A stretch of DNA of 64,000 nt from Tumebacillus sp. BK434 (GTDB taxonomy: Bacteria; Bacillota; Bacilli; Tumebacillales; Tumebacillaceae). Both the position numbers and the translations under genes were made by a program. The stretch is taken from the NCBI RefSeq assembly GCF_004340785.1, contig NZ_SLXS01000002.1, positions 186,001-250,000 on the forward strand, given 5' to 3'. Shown here one piece after another: positions 16,342 to 25,131 of the stretch (position 1 is its first letter; the number at the start of each line of letters is the position of its first letter). A model generated the notes under the pieces. That model ran no database searches. It was not told the DNA's origin and saw nothing but the letters and a program-made list of their open reading frames with translations.

Positions 16342-17478
16342 GTGGAAAAGCCGATACGCGTCCTCTATCTGATCGGGGGCGGCGAGTTCGGCGGTGCGGA
16401 ACAGCACCTGCTCGGACTGGTCAACTATTTGGATGAACACGGGTTTCACCCGCAGGTGGCCGCCTTCTACGAAGGCGAGTTCGCCAAGCGCGTGCGGGAG
16501 CTGGGCATTCCCACGACCGTGCTGCAGAGCGACGCCAAGTCGGTCGGCGGGCTCAATCCGCTCAAAGACCTGATTCGCGACTGGCGGCCCCATGTGCTGC
16601 ACACCCACGGGGTGCGGGCGAACATGATCGGCCGCCTGGCCAACAAGTCGCAAGGCTACCCGGCCAAGTCGGTGACGACGGTGCACAGCAACCTGGCGCT
16701 CGACTACCCGGCGGCGTGGAAGCGCACGCTGTTCGGGACCTTTGAGAAGATCACCTGGCCGTACGTCGATCATTTCATACTGGTGTCGCACGCGATGAAG
16801 AGCGATTTCCTGCAGATCGGCCTGCCGGAAGCGAAGATGAGCGTGATCCATAACGCCATCGAGCTGCCCGACGAGCCGGTCAAGCACGTGCCGCAGACCG
16901 CGCTGCGGAAACTGATCGGCGTCGGCGAAGACGTGACGATCGTCGGCACGGTTGCGCGTCTACATCCCGTAAAAGGGCATACGTATTTATTGCAGGCGAT
17001 TCAGAAGATCGTGCAGGAGCGTCAAGACGTCATCTTCCCGTGGTTCGGTGACGGCGACCTGTTCGACGAACTGCAGGCGGAAGCGAAGCAGCTCGGCGTT
17101 GAGCAGTATGTGCGCTTCCTCGGATTCCGCAAAGACATCCCGGATCTGCTGCCGCAGCTCGATGTGTTCTGCCTGCCCTCGCTGTCGGAAGGGCTCTCCC
17201 TGTCGATCCTCGAGGCGCTGGCGGCCGGCGTGCCCGTCGTGACAACGGCGGTGGGCGGCTCACCGGAAGTGATCACCACCGAGGAAGACGGCCTGCTGGT
17301 GCCCGCGGCCGACCCGCAGGCGCTGTATGAGAGCATCTGTCTCCTGGTAAAGAACAAAGCGCGCCGCCTCGAACTGGCGCAGGCGGGGCAGGACATGGTC
17401 TACCGGCGCTTCACGATGCGCCGCCTCGTCGACGAAACGACAAAAGTATACAAAGATCTGCTGGAGCCAACAGAATAA
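16342..17478 (+). CDS. Glycosyltransferase family 4-type (GT-B fold)
   Basis: 378 aa cytoplasmic enzyme. The N-terminal half has GGGEFGGAEQHLLGLV, an acceptor-side motif; the C-terminal half has GTVARLHPVKGH, ARFLGF-like VRFLGFRKDIPDLL and the donor-binding SLSEGLSLSILEALAAGVPVV. The nucleotide sugar is unknown. The GTG start at 16342 follows AGGCGGGG. It is the third gene of the SLH–ligase–glycosyltransferase operon, directly upstream of the main S-layer gene, which suggests work on S-layer or wall glycan. Confidence 0.9.
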   Translation: MEKPIRVLYLIGGGEFGGAEQHLLGLVNYLDEHGFHPQVAAFYEGEFAKRVRELGIPTTVLQSDAKSVGGLNPLKDLIRDWRPHVLHTHGVRANMIGRLANKSQGYPAKSVTTVHSNLALDYPAAWKRTLFGTFEKITWPYVDHFILVSHAMKSDFLQIGLPEAKMSVIHNAIELPDEPVKHVPQTALRKLIGVGEDVTIVGTVARLHPVKGHTYLLQAIQKIVQERQDVIFPWFGDGDLFDELQAEAKQLGVEQYVRFLGFRKDIPDLLPQLDVFCLPSLSEGLSLSILEALAAGVPVVTTAVGGSPEVITTEEDGLLVPAADPQALYESICLLVKNKARRLELAQAGQDMVYRRFTMRRLVDETTKVYKDLLEPTE

Positions 17479-17490
17479 GACGAATATCGC

Positions 17491-17530
17491 GACCCCTGCT
17501 TGAATACTTTGAGTAGGGGTCTATATTATG
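17491..17530 (+). terminator. Probable terminator after the glycosyltransferase
   Basis: GACCCCTGCT/AGTAGGGGTC (one G·U) with an 11-nt loop, followed by a weak TATATTAT tract. Confidence 0.55.
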
Positions 17531-17635
17531 GGCAGATGTCGAAATTGCGAAACTAGCAGATCGTGTTTGTCAAAAACAGATGTGGCAGAAATAGAACTAA
17601 ATCATTAATTGTAGTCAGAAAATGTCTCCTAAGTA

Positions 17636-17664
17636 GTGACAAACCAATGCTAGTTTGCTAATAT
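17636..17664 (+). promoter_or_regulatory. Sigma-A promoter of the S-layer gene
   Basis: GTGACA (17636–17641), 17 bases, TAATAT (17659–17664). Transcription would start near 17671, giving a leader of about 260 nt. Confidence 0.7.
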
Positions 17665-17682
17665 AACAGACATAGGCTCGAG

Positions 17683-17816
17683 CCCTTGAGAAACCTAACC
17701 GCCGTGAGGCTGTCATGAGAGCCTCGCCGGGGAGTGGTTCTGGCGCCACCAGAACCACAACTTGCTAGCCAGCCTATCGATTGCTCGATCGATGGGAGCA
17801 AATATAACCTCAAGGG
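17683..17816 (+). promoter_or_regulatory. Highly structured leader RNA of the S-layer gene
   Basis: A closing stem CCCTTGAG (17683–17690)/CTCAAGGG (17809–17816) encloses three helices. They are GAGGCT/AGCCTC (17706–17725), GTGGTTCTGG/CCAGAACCAC (17734–17758) and a two-part arm TTGCT/AGCAA (17762–17801) containing CCTATCGAT/ATCGATGGG (17773–17796). This is the shape of a multi-branched junction. I could not match it to a riboswitch class. No terminator lies between it and the gene, so a role in translation or mRNA stability is more likely than attenuation. Confidence 0.75.
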
Positions 17817-17933
17817 TAATCACAATTTTTCAACAAGAGAGATTTGATGAAAGCTGTCGAAATCTCTGAACTGTTGCAGAGGTTTCGTGCCAGAGTTCAT
17901 ACAGGTCTCGCCAATCAGAAGGAGGAAGTCTCT

Positions 17934-20900
17934 GTGAACAAAAGCAAGAAACTCACCGCTGCTGTAGCTGCAACCGCAGTAGCATCCGCAATCGTAGCAC
18001 CGGTTGCATCCGCGTCCGTGTCGTTCTCCGACATCAACGGTTCTTACGCGAAAGATGCAATCCTCGAACTGGCGAACGCTGGTATCATCGTTGGCGAAAA
18101 CGGCAAGTTCAACCCGTCCGCTAACATCAAGCGTCAAGACTTCGCAATCATCATGGCGAAAGCTCTGAAGCTTGACCTGACCAACGCTCCGAAGACAGCT
18201 ACTTTCTCCGACGTTCCGACCACGCACTACTCCTACGCTGCAGTTGAAGCAGCTGTAAAAGCAGGTCTGCTGTCCGGTACCGGCAACGGCAACTTCGGCC
18301 TCGGCACCAACCTGACCCGCGAACAAATGGCAGTAGTATTCGTAAACGCTTTGGGCGTTGACGTATCCGGCCTGGGCGCTGGCCTGAAGTTCGCTGACGC
18401 TTCCTCCATCTCCGCATGGGCGAAAGACGCAGTAGCATTCGCAGTTGAAGCGAAGCTTCTGTCCGGCGACAACAACAACAAATTCAACCCGGCTGCTAAC
18501 GCTGAGCGCCAACAAGTTGCAGTAGTTGCTTCCAACTTCCTGAAAGCTCAAGAAGTTTACAAGGCTGCTCAACTGAAGGCAGTTACTCTGAAGGACAACT
18601 CGACCGTTGAAATCTCCTTCACCAAAGCTGTTGAGTCCCTCACCGCTGCTGACATCAAAGTTGCAGTTAAAGGCACCAACACTGAAGTAGCTATTTCCGG
18701 TCTGACCCTGTCGGCTGACAAGAAATCCGCTACCTTCACCGCTGACTTCGCAGGCAGCACCACCTACACCGTTACCTACGGTGGCAAATCTGCAGAAGTA
18801 ACTACTGCTGCTACCAACGCAGTAGAAGTTACGAACGTAACTGCGCTGAACCTGAAGCAAATCAAAGTAGACTTCAACCAAGCTGTTGACGCTGCTTCCG
18901 CAACTGCTTCGGCTAACTACACCTACACTGGTGCTGTCGGCAACGGTTATGCAGCTGAAGGCGCATTCGTGCTGTCGGCTGACAAGAAATCCGTTATCAT
19001 CACTCTTCTGAACGCTGAAGCGCAACAAGCTTCCGCAACCCTTAAGATCAAAGACGTGGTAGCTGGTGACAATAAGCTCGCAGAAGTGACCAAGTCCGTT
19101 TCCTTCTTCGATGCAACTGTTCCGTCTGTTACCACTGCAACTGTAACTGGCCCGTCCAAAGTAACTGTTGAGTTCTCCGAGCCGGTAACTGCTGGTGCCC
19201 TCAACGCTTCTGCATTCTCTCTGGACGGCAACACTTACTCCCTGTCCTCTGCAACTGCAGTTGTAGGCGAGCCGAACAAGGTTGAACTGACCATCGGCGC
19301 TACACTGCCGGAAGGTGAACACACCATCAAGATCAACCCGGCTGGCACTGATCCGGCTAACCAAGTGAAAGACTTTGCTGGTTTCGTTGTTCCGACTGCA
19401 GATGTGAAGTTCACTTACACTGTCGATAAGACTGCTCCGGTTGCTGTTATTGACAGCGTTGCTCAAAACCAAGTAGTCATCAAGTTCAACAAAGCTATCA
19501 CTAACACTGGTGCGATTTCCGTATATCACACCTACAATAACATCTTTAACTACCGCGGTACTTCTTCGTGGAGCGTGGATGGCAAAACTCTGACCGTTAC
19601 TTTCGCTGACGCTCCGCTGGCTGTTGGCACTGCAACGATCTTCGTGAACAACGCTTCTGCTGGCTCTGCTGCTGATGCATGGGGCAACAAGTTTGCAAGC
19701 ACCACTTTGACTGCAACTGTCGCTTCTGATGTGACTGCTCCGACTGTTACTTCCGTGAAGCAAGTTGACAGCACCAACATCGATGTAACCTTCAGCAAAG
19801 CAGTAGAAGGTGCAAACATTGCATCTAACTATGTGCTGAAAGACGCTGACGGCGAAGTTGTTGAAGTCAAATCCGCAACTAAGCAAGGTAACACCAACGT
19901 TTACCGTCTGAACACTGCAATTCTGAACGGTGGTTCCTACACCCTGAGCATTGGTGCTGACCTGATCAAGGACACTTCTTACAACAAGAACAAACTTGCT
20001 GCGTACACTGCTACTGTTAGCGTAACTGACAAGGTTGCTCCGGAAGTAATGCCGTCTGGCGTATTCGCTTCTGACACGAAGAAAGTACAAATCAACTTCT
20101 CCGAAGCAATGACAGATGCTGCTCTGAACGCGTCCAACTACCTGATCGCGTACAACGGCATTGCCAAGCAGTCCCTGCCGACTGGTTCGACTGTGACTTG
20201 GGGTGCAAGCAAGAGCTCCGTTATTATCACCTTCCCGTCCGCTCAGGCCGGCCTCGTTTCTGGCACTTCGAAGGTGTTCGTAGCTCAACTGGCTGACCTG
20301 GCTGGTAACAAAACCGAGGGCTTCCAAAACGAAGTTACCTTGAGCACCGACAACATTGCTCTGGCAAACGTTGTTGCTGGTTCTGTGAAAGCTACTGCTC
20401 GAGACACCATCGAGTTCCAGCTGAACACGGCTCTGACTGCAATTAACGTTGCCAACTTCACGATTAACGGTGTTGCTGCAACTGCTGCTTCTTACGTGAA
20501 TAACGATGGAAAAGCAACTGTGACTGTAAAAGCTCCGGCTGCGAGCAAGTTTGCTACTAACTTGTCCGACCTGAACGCTTCTGCAATCACTATCTCCGCT
20601 AATGGCGTAACCTCCGCATTCGGTACTCAAAACTCCGGTACCGTTACCATCGCGAAAGCCACTGTTAAGGACACTGTTGCACCGGAAATTACCGGCTACG
20701 CAACTGTAGATGCTAACAACAATGGTAAGATCGATGCAGTAACCGTGACCTTCTCCGAAGACCTGTACGTTGCTTCCGTACAAGAGTCCGACTTCACTAT
20801 TGAAGGCTACACCATCACTGGTGTTGCTCTGAGTGCAGGTAATGTTGTAACCATCTCTGTAAAAGAGAACTCTGTGATCGACGCTGATGCTACCCCGAAA

Positions 20901-21299
20901 GTTACCTTGGTTGGCGCTGTTTCTGACAACTCCGCACAACGTAACTCCTTGGGCGCTCAAGCAGCTGTAGCTGCAACCGACTCGATCGCAGCATTCATCA
21001 CCGGCGCTGTATACAGTGTATCTGGTGGCAACCACTACGTAACAGTTACCTTCTCTGAAGGCGTAACCGACGAAAATGGTGCTGCTCTCGACGCAACTGA
21101 CTTTGTACTCACCGATGGTGGTGCAGGTACTGCTACAATCGCTAACGCAGTTCACAACGCTAAGTCCAAGTCTGTTGTTCTGCAAGTATCTGAAGCACTG
21201 ACTGATGGCGCTCTGGTAAATGCCGTAGCAACCAAGGTTAAAGATGCAGCTGGCAACGTTTCTGCAACTGCTACCTTCGCAGTAACCGGCCTCAACTAA
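17934..21299 (+). CDS. Main S-layer protein: three SLH domains plus Ig-like repeats
   Basis: 1121 aa. Signal peptide (residues 1–27, ending APVASA), three SLH domains (about 30–205: SFSDINGSYAKDAILELA, TFSDVPTTHYSYAAVEAA, KFADASSISAWAKDAVAF), then about nine bacterial Ig-like modules of roughly 100 residues with recurring VTVTFSE- and VDKTAPV-type strands. The GTG start at 17934 lies eight bases after AAGGAGG. An in-frame ATG at 17847 would add 29 residues before the signal peptide. Codon use strongly prefers GCT/GCA, GTT/GTA and ACT where neighbours use GCG, GTG and ACG, as expected for a very highly expressed gene. It would self-assemble on the wall through pyruvylated polymer made with CsaB (56110). 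Confidence 0.92.
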   Translation: MNKSKKLTAAVAATAVASAIVAPVASASVSFSDINGSYAKDAILELANAGIIVGENGKFNPSANIKRQDFAIIMAKALKLDLTNAPKTATFSDVPTTHYSYAAVEAAVKAGLLSGTGNGNFGLGTNLTREQMAVVFVNALGVDVSGLGAGLKFADASSISAWAKDAVAFAVEAKLLSGDNNNKFNPAANAERQQVAVVASNFLKAQEVYKAAQLKAVTLKDNSTVEISFTKAVESLTAADIKVAVKGTNTEVAISGLTLSADKKSATFTADFAGSTTYTVTYGGKSAEVTTAATNAVEVTNVTALNLKQIKVDFNQAVDAASATASANYTYTGAVGNGYAAEGAFVLSADKKSVIITLLNAEAQQASATLKIKDVVAGDNKLAEVTKSVSFFDATVPSVTTATVTGPSKVTVEFSEPVTAGALNASAFSLDGNTYSLSSATAVVGEPNKVELTIGATLPEGEHTIKINPAGTDPANQVKDFAGFVVPTADVKFTYTVDKTAPVAVIDSVAQNQVVIKFNKAITNTGAISVYHTYNNIFNYRGTSSWSVDGKTLTVTFADAPLAVGTATIFVNNASAGSAADAWGNKFASTTLTATVASDVTAPTVTSVKQVDSTNIDVTFSKAVEGANIASNYVLKDADGEVVEVKSATKQGNTNVYRLNTAILNGGSYTLSIGADLIKDTSYNKNKLAAYTATVSVTDKVAPEVMPSGVFASDTKKVQINFSEAMTDAALNASNYLIAYNGIAKQSLPTGSTVTWGASKSSVIITFPSAQAGLVSGTSKVFVAQLADLAGNKTEGFQNEVTLSTDNIALANVVAGSVKATARDTIEFQLNTALTAINVANFTINGVAATAASYVNNDGKATVTVKAPAASKFATNLSDLNASAITISANGVTSAFGTQNSGTVTIAKATVKDTVAPEITGYATVDANNNGKIDAVTVTFSEDLYVASVQESDFTIEGYTITGVALSAGNVVTISVKENSVIDADATPKVTLVGAVSDNSAQRNSLGAQAAVAATDSIAAFITGAVYSVSGGNHYVTVTFSEGVTDENGAALDATDFVLTDGGAGTATIANAVHNAKSKSVVLQVSEALTDGALVNAVATKVKDAAGNVSATATFAVTGLN

Positions 21300-21316
21300 T
21301 AAGAGGTTATACCGAA

Positions 21317-21345
21317 AAGGAGTCCGATTCCCGGACTCCTTTTTT
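21317..21345 (+). terminator. Terminator of the S-layer gene
   Basis: AAGGAGTCCG/CGGACTCCTT with a 5-nt loop and a T run. Confidence 0.93.
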
Positions 21346-21359
21346 GTGTGTTACATTTT

Positions 21360-21388
21360 TTGAAGATATTGCTCCAATGAGATATACT
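21360..21388 (+). promoter_or_regulatory. Sigma-A promoter of the SLAP-domain gene
   Basis: TTGAAG (21360–21365), 17 bases, TATACT (21383–21388). Confidence 0.65.
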
Positions 21389-21423
21389 GATGTCAGGATC
21401 TAAAGCCAATGGAGGGCAAAAAG

Positions 21424-21927
21424 ATGGAAATGAAGAAAGAAAGCTTTTTCACGCGACTTTTTGCGCGTAAAGTAGAAGAACAATCGGAGCCAGCGATTGA
21501 TGAAGCTGCAATTCCGATGAACGCTCAGACGCTCCCTCATACTTTGATTGCGTTCACTGAAGAACAAGAAGCGAAGTTTACAGAGGAACAAAAAGAAGAT
21601 TTGCAAAAAAAACTTTTGGAGCTTCCGCCACTGCGTTTGGGTGAAATAAACTTCGTACCATTTGATGCGGGCTCTTTATTTGGAGGCTACTTTGTACGTG
21701 TCTTTATACGACAGGGAAGAGATCTACTTGAGGAATTTACTTTAAATGAGCTTCCCCTTTTTCTTATTGACGCCTCAGGTGAGAAGGTAGCAGGAGGAGT
21801 TTTTCGTCCGCAAAACTTTGGTACATTGCGTTTTGGCGAATCTAGAGTCTGGACATTTGCATGGCGTCCTGAACAAGTACTAAAGAAGGAAGTTGATCTT
21901 ACTCAGTTCACAGTTGCATTTGAATAA
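21424..21927 (+). CDS. SLAP-domain protein (accessory-Sec S-layer assembly type)
   Basis: 167 aa, no signal peptide. The C-terminal half (FVPFDAGSLFGGYFVRVFIR, then LNELPLFLIDASGEKVAGGVF and a W-x-F motif before the end) matches the SLAP domain pattern (FIRN…LxLxDxxGxxVAxxxF…PWxFxF). In Bacillus some SLAP proteins are tied to the accessory SecA2 route and S-layer assembly. Its place directly downstream of the S-layer gene supports such a role, but no secA2 is visible here. The start at 21424 follows GGAGGG. The DNA is visibly more AT-rich than the regions to the left. Confidence 0.65.
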   Translation: MEMKKESFFTRLFARKVEEQSEPAIDEAAIPMNAQTLPHTLIAFTEEQEAKFTEEQKEDLQKKLLELPPLRLGEINFVPFDAGSLFGGYFVRVFIRQGRDLLEEFTLNELPLFLIDASGEKVAGGVFRPQNFGTLRFGESRVWTFAWRPEQVLKKEVDLTQFTVAFE

Positions 21928-21975
21928 TATAGGACTTGTAGCGCTGAGATCACTTGTCAACGCTATTATGAAGCC

Positions 21976-22019
21976 AAGCCTGTCTCTCGATGCTCAAGAT
22001 CTGGGAGATAGGCTTTTTT
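21976..22019 (+). terminator. Terminator after the SLAP gene
   Basis: AAGCCTGTCTC/GAGATAGGCTT (one G·U) followed by a T run. Confidence 0.85.
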
Positions 22020-22029
22020 GCATTTCATT

Positions 22030-22051
22030 CAACTTTTCTCGATTTGAGCGG
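22030..22051 (+). promoter_or_regulatory. Shared upstream motif of tail-fibre-like cassette 1
   Basis: CAACTTT (22030–22036), 12 bases ending TTGAG, then CGG (22049–22051), 18 bases before the AGGAGG ribosome site. The same layout stands before cassette 3 (31577) and, in a variant form, before cassette 2 (31550, minus). The AAC…CG layout recalls ECF-type promoters. The sigma factor is unknown. Confidence 0.5.
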
Positions 22052-22084
22052 CTAGTAAGTAAACGCAAAAGGAGGTGTCGGACA

Positions 22085-22420
22085 ATGTCATTCGTTCCCA
22101 AGGCAGATTGGAAGTATAACGAAGTTTTGACGGAAGATGATATGAATCGCATTGAAAGTGGAATTGAAGCGGCGCATGTCATGATCGGGGATGTAGGCCG
22201 GGAGGTCGTGGGGCTGCAGGAGATGGCAGAAGATGCATTGCGCTCATTACGTCTTAACTTCCTTGATCTCGCCATTGAAGTGGAAACGATGAAAAAAGCG
22301 CAGTTGACAGGGGTTACCGCCAACATTTTGGTGGAGACGTTTCTTGATGTCAACGACATTACCAGCTGTAACGGGGCGCTGAAGTATGATGTAGAGCAAC
22401 GAAAGATTTTTTTAGCCTAA
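22085..22420 (+). CDS. Cassette 1: short tail-fibre-type N-terminal domain protein
   Basis: 111 aa. The N terminus FVPKADWKYNEVLTEDDMNR followed by IESGIE is the same conserved block found at the start of the proteins at 30834 and 31632. Phage and prophage tail or receptor proteins often begin with this kind of segment. Residues about 25–70 form a probable coiled coil (VGLQEMAEDALRSLRLNFLD). It lacks the NPHGVT module and the C-terminal domain of its two paralogues. AGGAGGT precedes the ATG. It is the first gene of a three-gene plus remnant operon. Confidence 0.65.
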   Translation: MSFVPKADWKYNEVLTEDDMNRIESGIEAAHVMIGDVGREVVGLQEMAEDALRSLRLNFLDLAIEVETMKKAQLTGVTANILVETFLDVNDITSCNGALKYDVEQRKIFLA

Positions 22421-22438
22421 TGGAAGGAGGGCGCTCTT

Positions 22439-24646
22439 GTGGCGAATTACACATTATCAAATCTGCCAGCGAAATTTGCAATTGGTGATACGATTACCAT
22501 CAACTTTACTGGTGCCATGCAGTCTTTAAATATTGGGACATATCGTGAGGTCGGAGTTCTCAAAATCGAGTGTTGGGGTGGCGGTGGTCAGCATGATGGA
22601 CAATCATCCCCAGCAGGCGGTGGAAAAGGTGGATATGTCGTCGGCGAACTCAACACGAAGAACTTACGTGAGAATGGTACCACTATGCTTTATTGCATCG
22701 TTGGAGGGTATGCGAACACCTTTAATGGCGGAGGAAGTGGCTCCAAAATAGGAGGCGGTGCAACAGATGTTCGAACAGACTGGACAGGTGGTGCATGGAA
22801 CAACGCTACATCACTGAACTCCCGTTTGATCGTAGCAGGAGGAGGCGGTGCTACTACTAGTGGTGGTTCTTATCAAGCGGGAGATGGCGGTGGGTTTACA
22901 GGTGTGACGGGTAGCATGGGAAGAAACTGCTATCAGGCAGCGAGTGGCGGTTCACAAATTTCGGGGGGGGTTGGTGGTAGATCAAACGGTGGGACCGATA
23001 TGTCGCCGCTAAATGGAGGAGCAGGTTCATTCGGTGTGGGAGGATCTTCACCCGCCAGTACATATCATGGCGGCGGTGGAGGTGGCGGCTGGTATGGAGG
23101 TGCTGGCGGTGTTTCTGACGGCGATCCAGCAGGAGTCGACTGTTACAATCCAGGCGGTGGTGGATCATCTTACATTGCCGGCCATCCTTCATGTCCGCAA
23201 GCGCATCCCAATCAGATAGCGCTCAGCAATGGCTCGACAGTTACCGGGGCGAATCCAATGGCAGCCAACGGAAAGATCGTCATGACCGTTCTGTCGATCA
23301 ATCTTCCCCCCAATTCACCAAACAACTTGTCCCCAGAAGGAACATCGACGATACCGGCGATGTTAAAAACACTAAATCCCACTTTTTCGTGGATGTTTAG
23401 TGATCCGGATCCTGACGACACCCAACATGCTTTTCGGATTATCGTGCGAAAACAAGACGCTTCCATCGTGCATGATACAGGTAAGCTAGCAGGTGCTACG
23501 AACACGTATACGTTGCCGGGAAACCTGCTGACAATGAACACACTGTATTCTTACACGGTCACGGTATGGGACAAGGCGGATGACAGTGCGGTTAGCGCCA
23601 TGAATTATTTCATGCCCTCTAATGCGCCGATTGCGACCCCCACATTCGGAACTGCCGATCCCTTTTCATCGCCAACGGGAACAAGTCTGGTGCCGCGATT
23701 AACGTGGTTTTACAGTGATCCAGACCAACATGCTCAGTCCGCATACGAGGTTGAAGTGTTTCGTGCGCTCGATGATCTGAAGGTGTTGGGAAGCGGAGTC
23801 ATTCGCTCAGCCACTCCTTACTACGATGTCCCGGTAGACATCTTGGTTTCCGGTGTGACGTACTACTGGAAAGTCAGAGTGATCGACAGCACCGGGTTGG
23901 ATAGTCCGTTTAGCAATGGTTACTATTTCTTGACGAATCATCCGCCAGGCACTCCGAGACTTGTATCACCAAGGGACACTATAAGAACAGGCAAGCGACC
24001 TGTTTTTACGGCGACAATAGAAGATGACCCGGAAGATGACGCGCAGCATTATAAAATCGAGATCGCGGAGGATGAGGCTTTTACTTCTGGTCTGCAGGTA
24101 AGATGCTCAGAAATGGCACTTGTCGGCTGGGAAGTGAAAACGGCTGCTGGTGAATTTGTTTCCCTGCCAGCCACCGGTGCGGATAGTACGTATGAATCTG
24201 GAGCTGTACGCTATACGTGGCAAACGGACTTACAAGAAGGGAAGACGTATTATTGGCGAATGGCTTCCATCGATGCGACCACCGGAGCATCTAGTGTTTG
24301 GACTCCCGTGAGGAAGATCCGTTGCGGAAATGTGTTGCAGTTCCAAGGGAAAACATCGATTTCGACAACATTGCCAGCGGCACGAATCGTGTTCAGTGCC
24401 GTAATGAATGTACCAAACGATGGCAAATTGCCTGCCTCGATCAAGATTGAAGCTTGTAACAACGGACACGATGCAGAACCTTCATGGGAGGACTGCACAC
24501 AGGCATATTTGCATGGACAGTACCACAGATTCGCAAACACGGTGAAGAACGCGGACACTTGGGCTGTCAATTACCGGGTTACGATAAAAGCGAATGACAG
24601 CCTGGGCCCGATTGAGGTGGACGCGATCGGAATCAGTTTTGACTAA
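22439..24646 (+). CDS. Cassette 1: glycine-rich and Fn3-like repeat surface or tail protein
   Basis: 735 aa, no signal peptide. Residues 1–285 are a glycine-rich domain (blocks such as GGGKGGYVVGEL, IVAGGGGATTSGG and HGGGGGGGWYGGAGGV, ending PGGGGSSYIAGH), like the Gly-rich fold of phage tail tip and receptor proteins. Residues 290–620 hold three Fn3-like modules (PTFSWMFSDPDPDDTQHAFRI, PRLTWFYSDPDQHAQSAYEV, PVFTATIEDDPEDDAQHYKI). The last 115 residues form an unassigned beta domain. It starts at GTG 22439 after GGAAGGAGGG. The role is likely binding to a polymer or surface; the absence of an export signal fits a tail-like or co-assembled protein. Confidence 0.7.
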   Translation: MANYTLSNLPAKFAIGDTITINFTGAMQSLNIGTYREVGVLKIECWGGGGQHDGQSSPAGGGKGGYVVGELNTKNLRENGTTMLYCIVGGYANTFNGGGSGSKIGGGATDVRTDWTGGAWNNATSLNSRLIVAGGGGATTSGGSYQAGDGGGFTGVTGSMGRNCYQAASGGSQISGGVGGRSNGGTDMSPLNGGAGSFGVGGSSPASTYHGGGGGGGWYGGAGGVSDGDPAGVDCYNPGGGGSSYIAGHPSCPQAHPNQIALSNGSTVTGANPMAANGKIVMTVLSINLPPNSPNNLSPEGTSTIPAMLKTLNPTFSWMFSDPDPDDTQHAFRIIVRKQDASIVHDTGKLAGATNTYTLPGNLLTMNTLYSYTVTVWDKADDSAVSAMNYFMPSNAPIATPTFGTADPFSSPTGTSLVPRLTWFYSDPDQHAQSAYEVEVFRALDDLKVLGSGVIRSATPYYDVPVDILVSGVTYYWKVRVIDSTGLDSPFSNGYYFLTNHPPGTPRLVSPRDTIRTGKRPVFTATIEDDPEDDAQHYKIEIAEDEAFTSGLQVRCSEMALVGWEVKTAAGEFVSLPATGADSTYESGAVRYTWQTDLQEGKTYYWRMASIDATTGASSVWTPVRKIRCGNVLQFQGKTSISTTLPAARIVFSAVMNVPNDGKLPASIKIEACNNGHDAEPSWEDCTQAYLHGQYHRFANTVKNADTWAVNYRVTIKANDSLGPIEVDAIGISFD

Positions 24647-24662
24647 GAAAGGGGAGCTCAAA

Positions 24663-25121
24663 ATGCGAGTCTTAGTATCGAAAGATTTAAAAGAGCTTCG
24701 AGAAGAAAAAACTGCTGTGTTGGATGCAGATCAACTTTTTCAGGAGCTGGATACAAAAATGGCGACGCTGGAAGAAGTCAAAGCGGCAAAAGATGCACAA
24801 CTTGTTTATCTCTGTGATTTTTCCATCCGGCAAGGGTTCATATCTAAGGCGCTCGGAACGGCACATACCTACCCATCAGATATGGAGGCACAGGCCAATC
24901 TGCAGAGTTCAATCAAGCGATTGGAGAACGAACCAAGCAAAGAAGTTGTAATATTCAAGACGATGGAAGCTGGGTTCCTCCCCCACACGCTTGAGCAGTT
25001 ACGACAGGTATTGAATGACGGTTTCGATCATGGCGAGAACATGATCATTCGGAGGGAGCTCCTTCGTACTCAAGTGGAACAAGCCAAGAATGTGCAAGAA
25101 GTTGTTTCGATTGTTTGGTAG
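24663..25121 (+). CDS. Cassette 1: DUF4376-like small phage-type protein
   Basis: 152 aa, hydrophilic. The middle (LVYLCDFSIRQGFISKALG, then THTYPSDMEAQANL-like residues and a later TLEQLRQVLNDG) resembles the DUF4376 domain often found beside phage tail fibres. Its function is unknown, perhaps fibre assembly. It occupies the same slot as the unrelated small genes at 29175 and 33685 in the other cassettes. The ATG at 24663 follows AAGGGGAG. Confidence 0.5.
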   Translation: MRVLVSKDLKELREEKTAVLDADQLFQELDTKMATLEEVKAAKDAQLVYLCDFSIRQGFISKALGTAHTYPSDMEAQANLQSSIKRLENEPSKEVVIFKTMEAGFLPHTLEQLRQVLNDGFDHGENMIIRRELLRTQVEQAKNVQEVVSIVW

Positions 25122-25131
25122 GTTTTAAAGC

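Noticed and set aside
17683-17816. c-di-AMP (ydaO) or manganese (yybP-ykoY) riboswitch as identity of the S-layer leader
   Set aside because: The short GGGGAGU match is not enough; the other conserved segments of both classes are missing or in the wrong place.
17820-21185. An open frame of 1121 codons on the minus strand, antisense to the S-layer gene
   Set aside because: It is a mirror of the plus-strand codon pattern, gives a Ser/Cys/Val-rich low-complexity product and has no ribosome site or domain; the plus strand has signal peptide, SLH domains and terminator.
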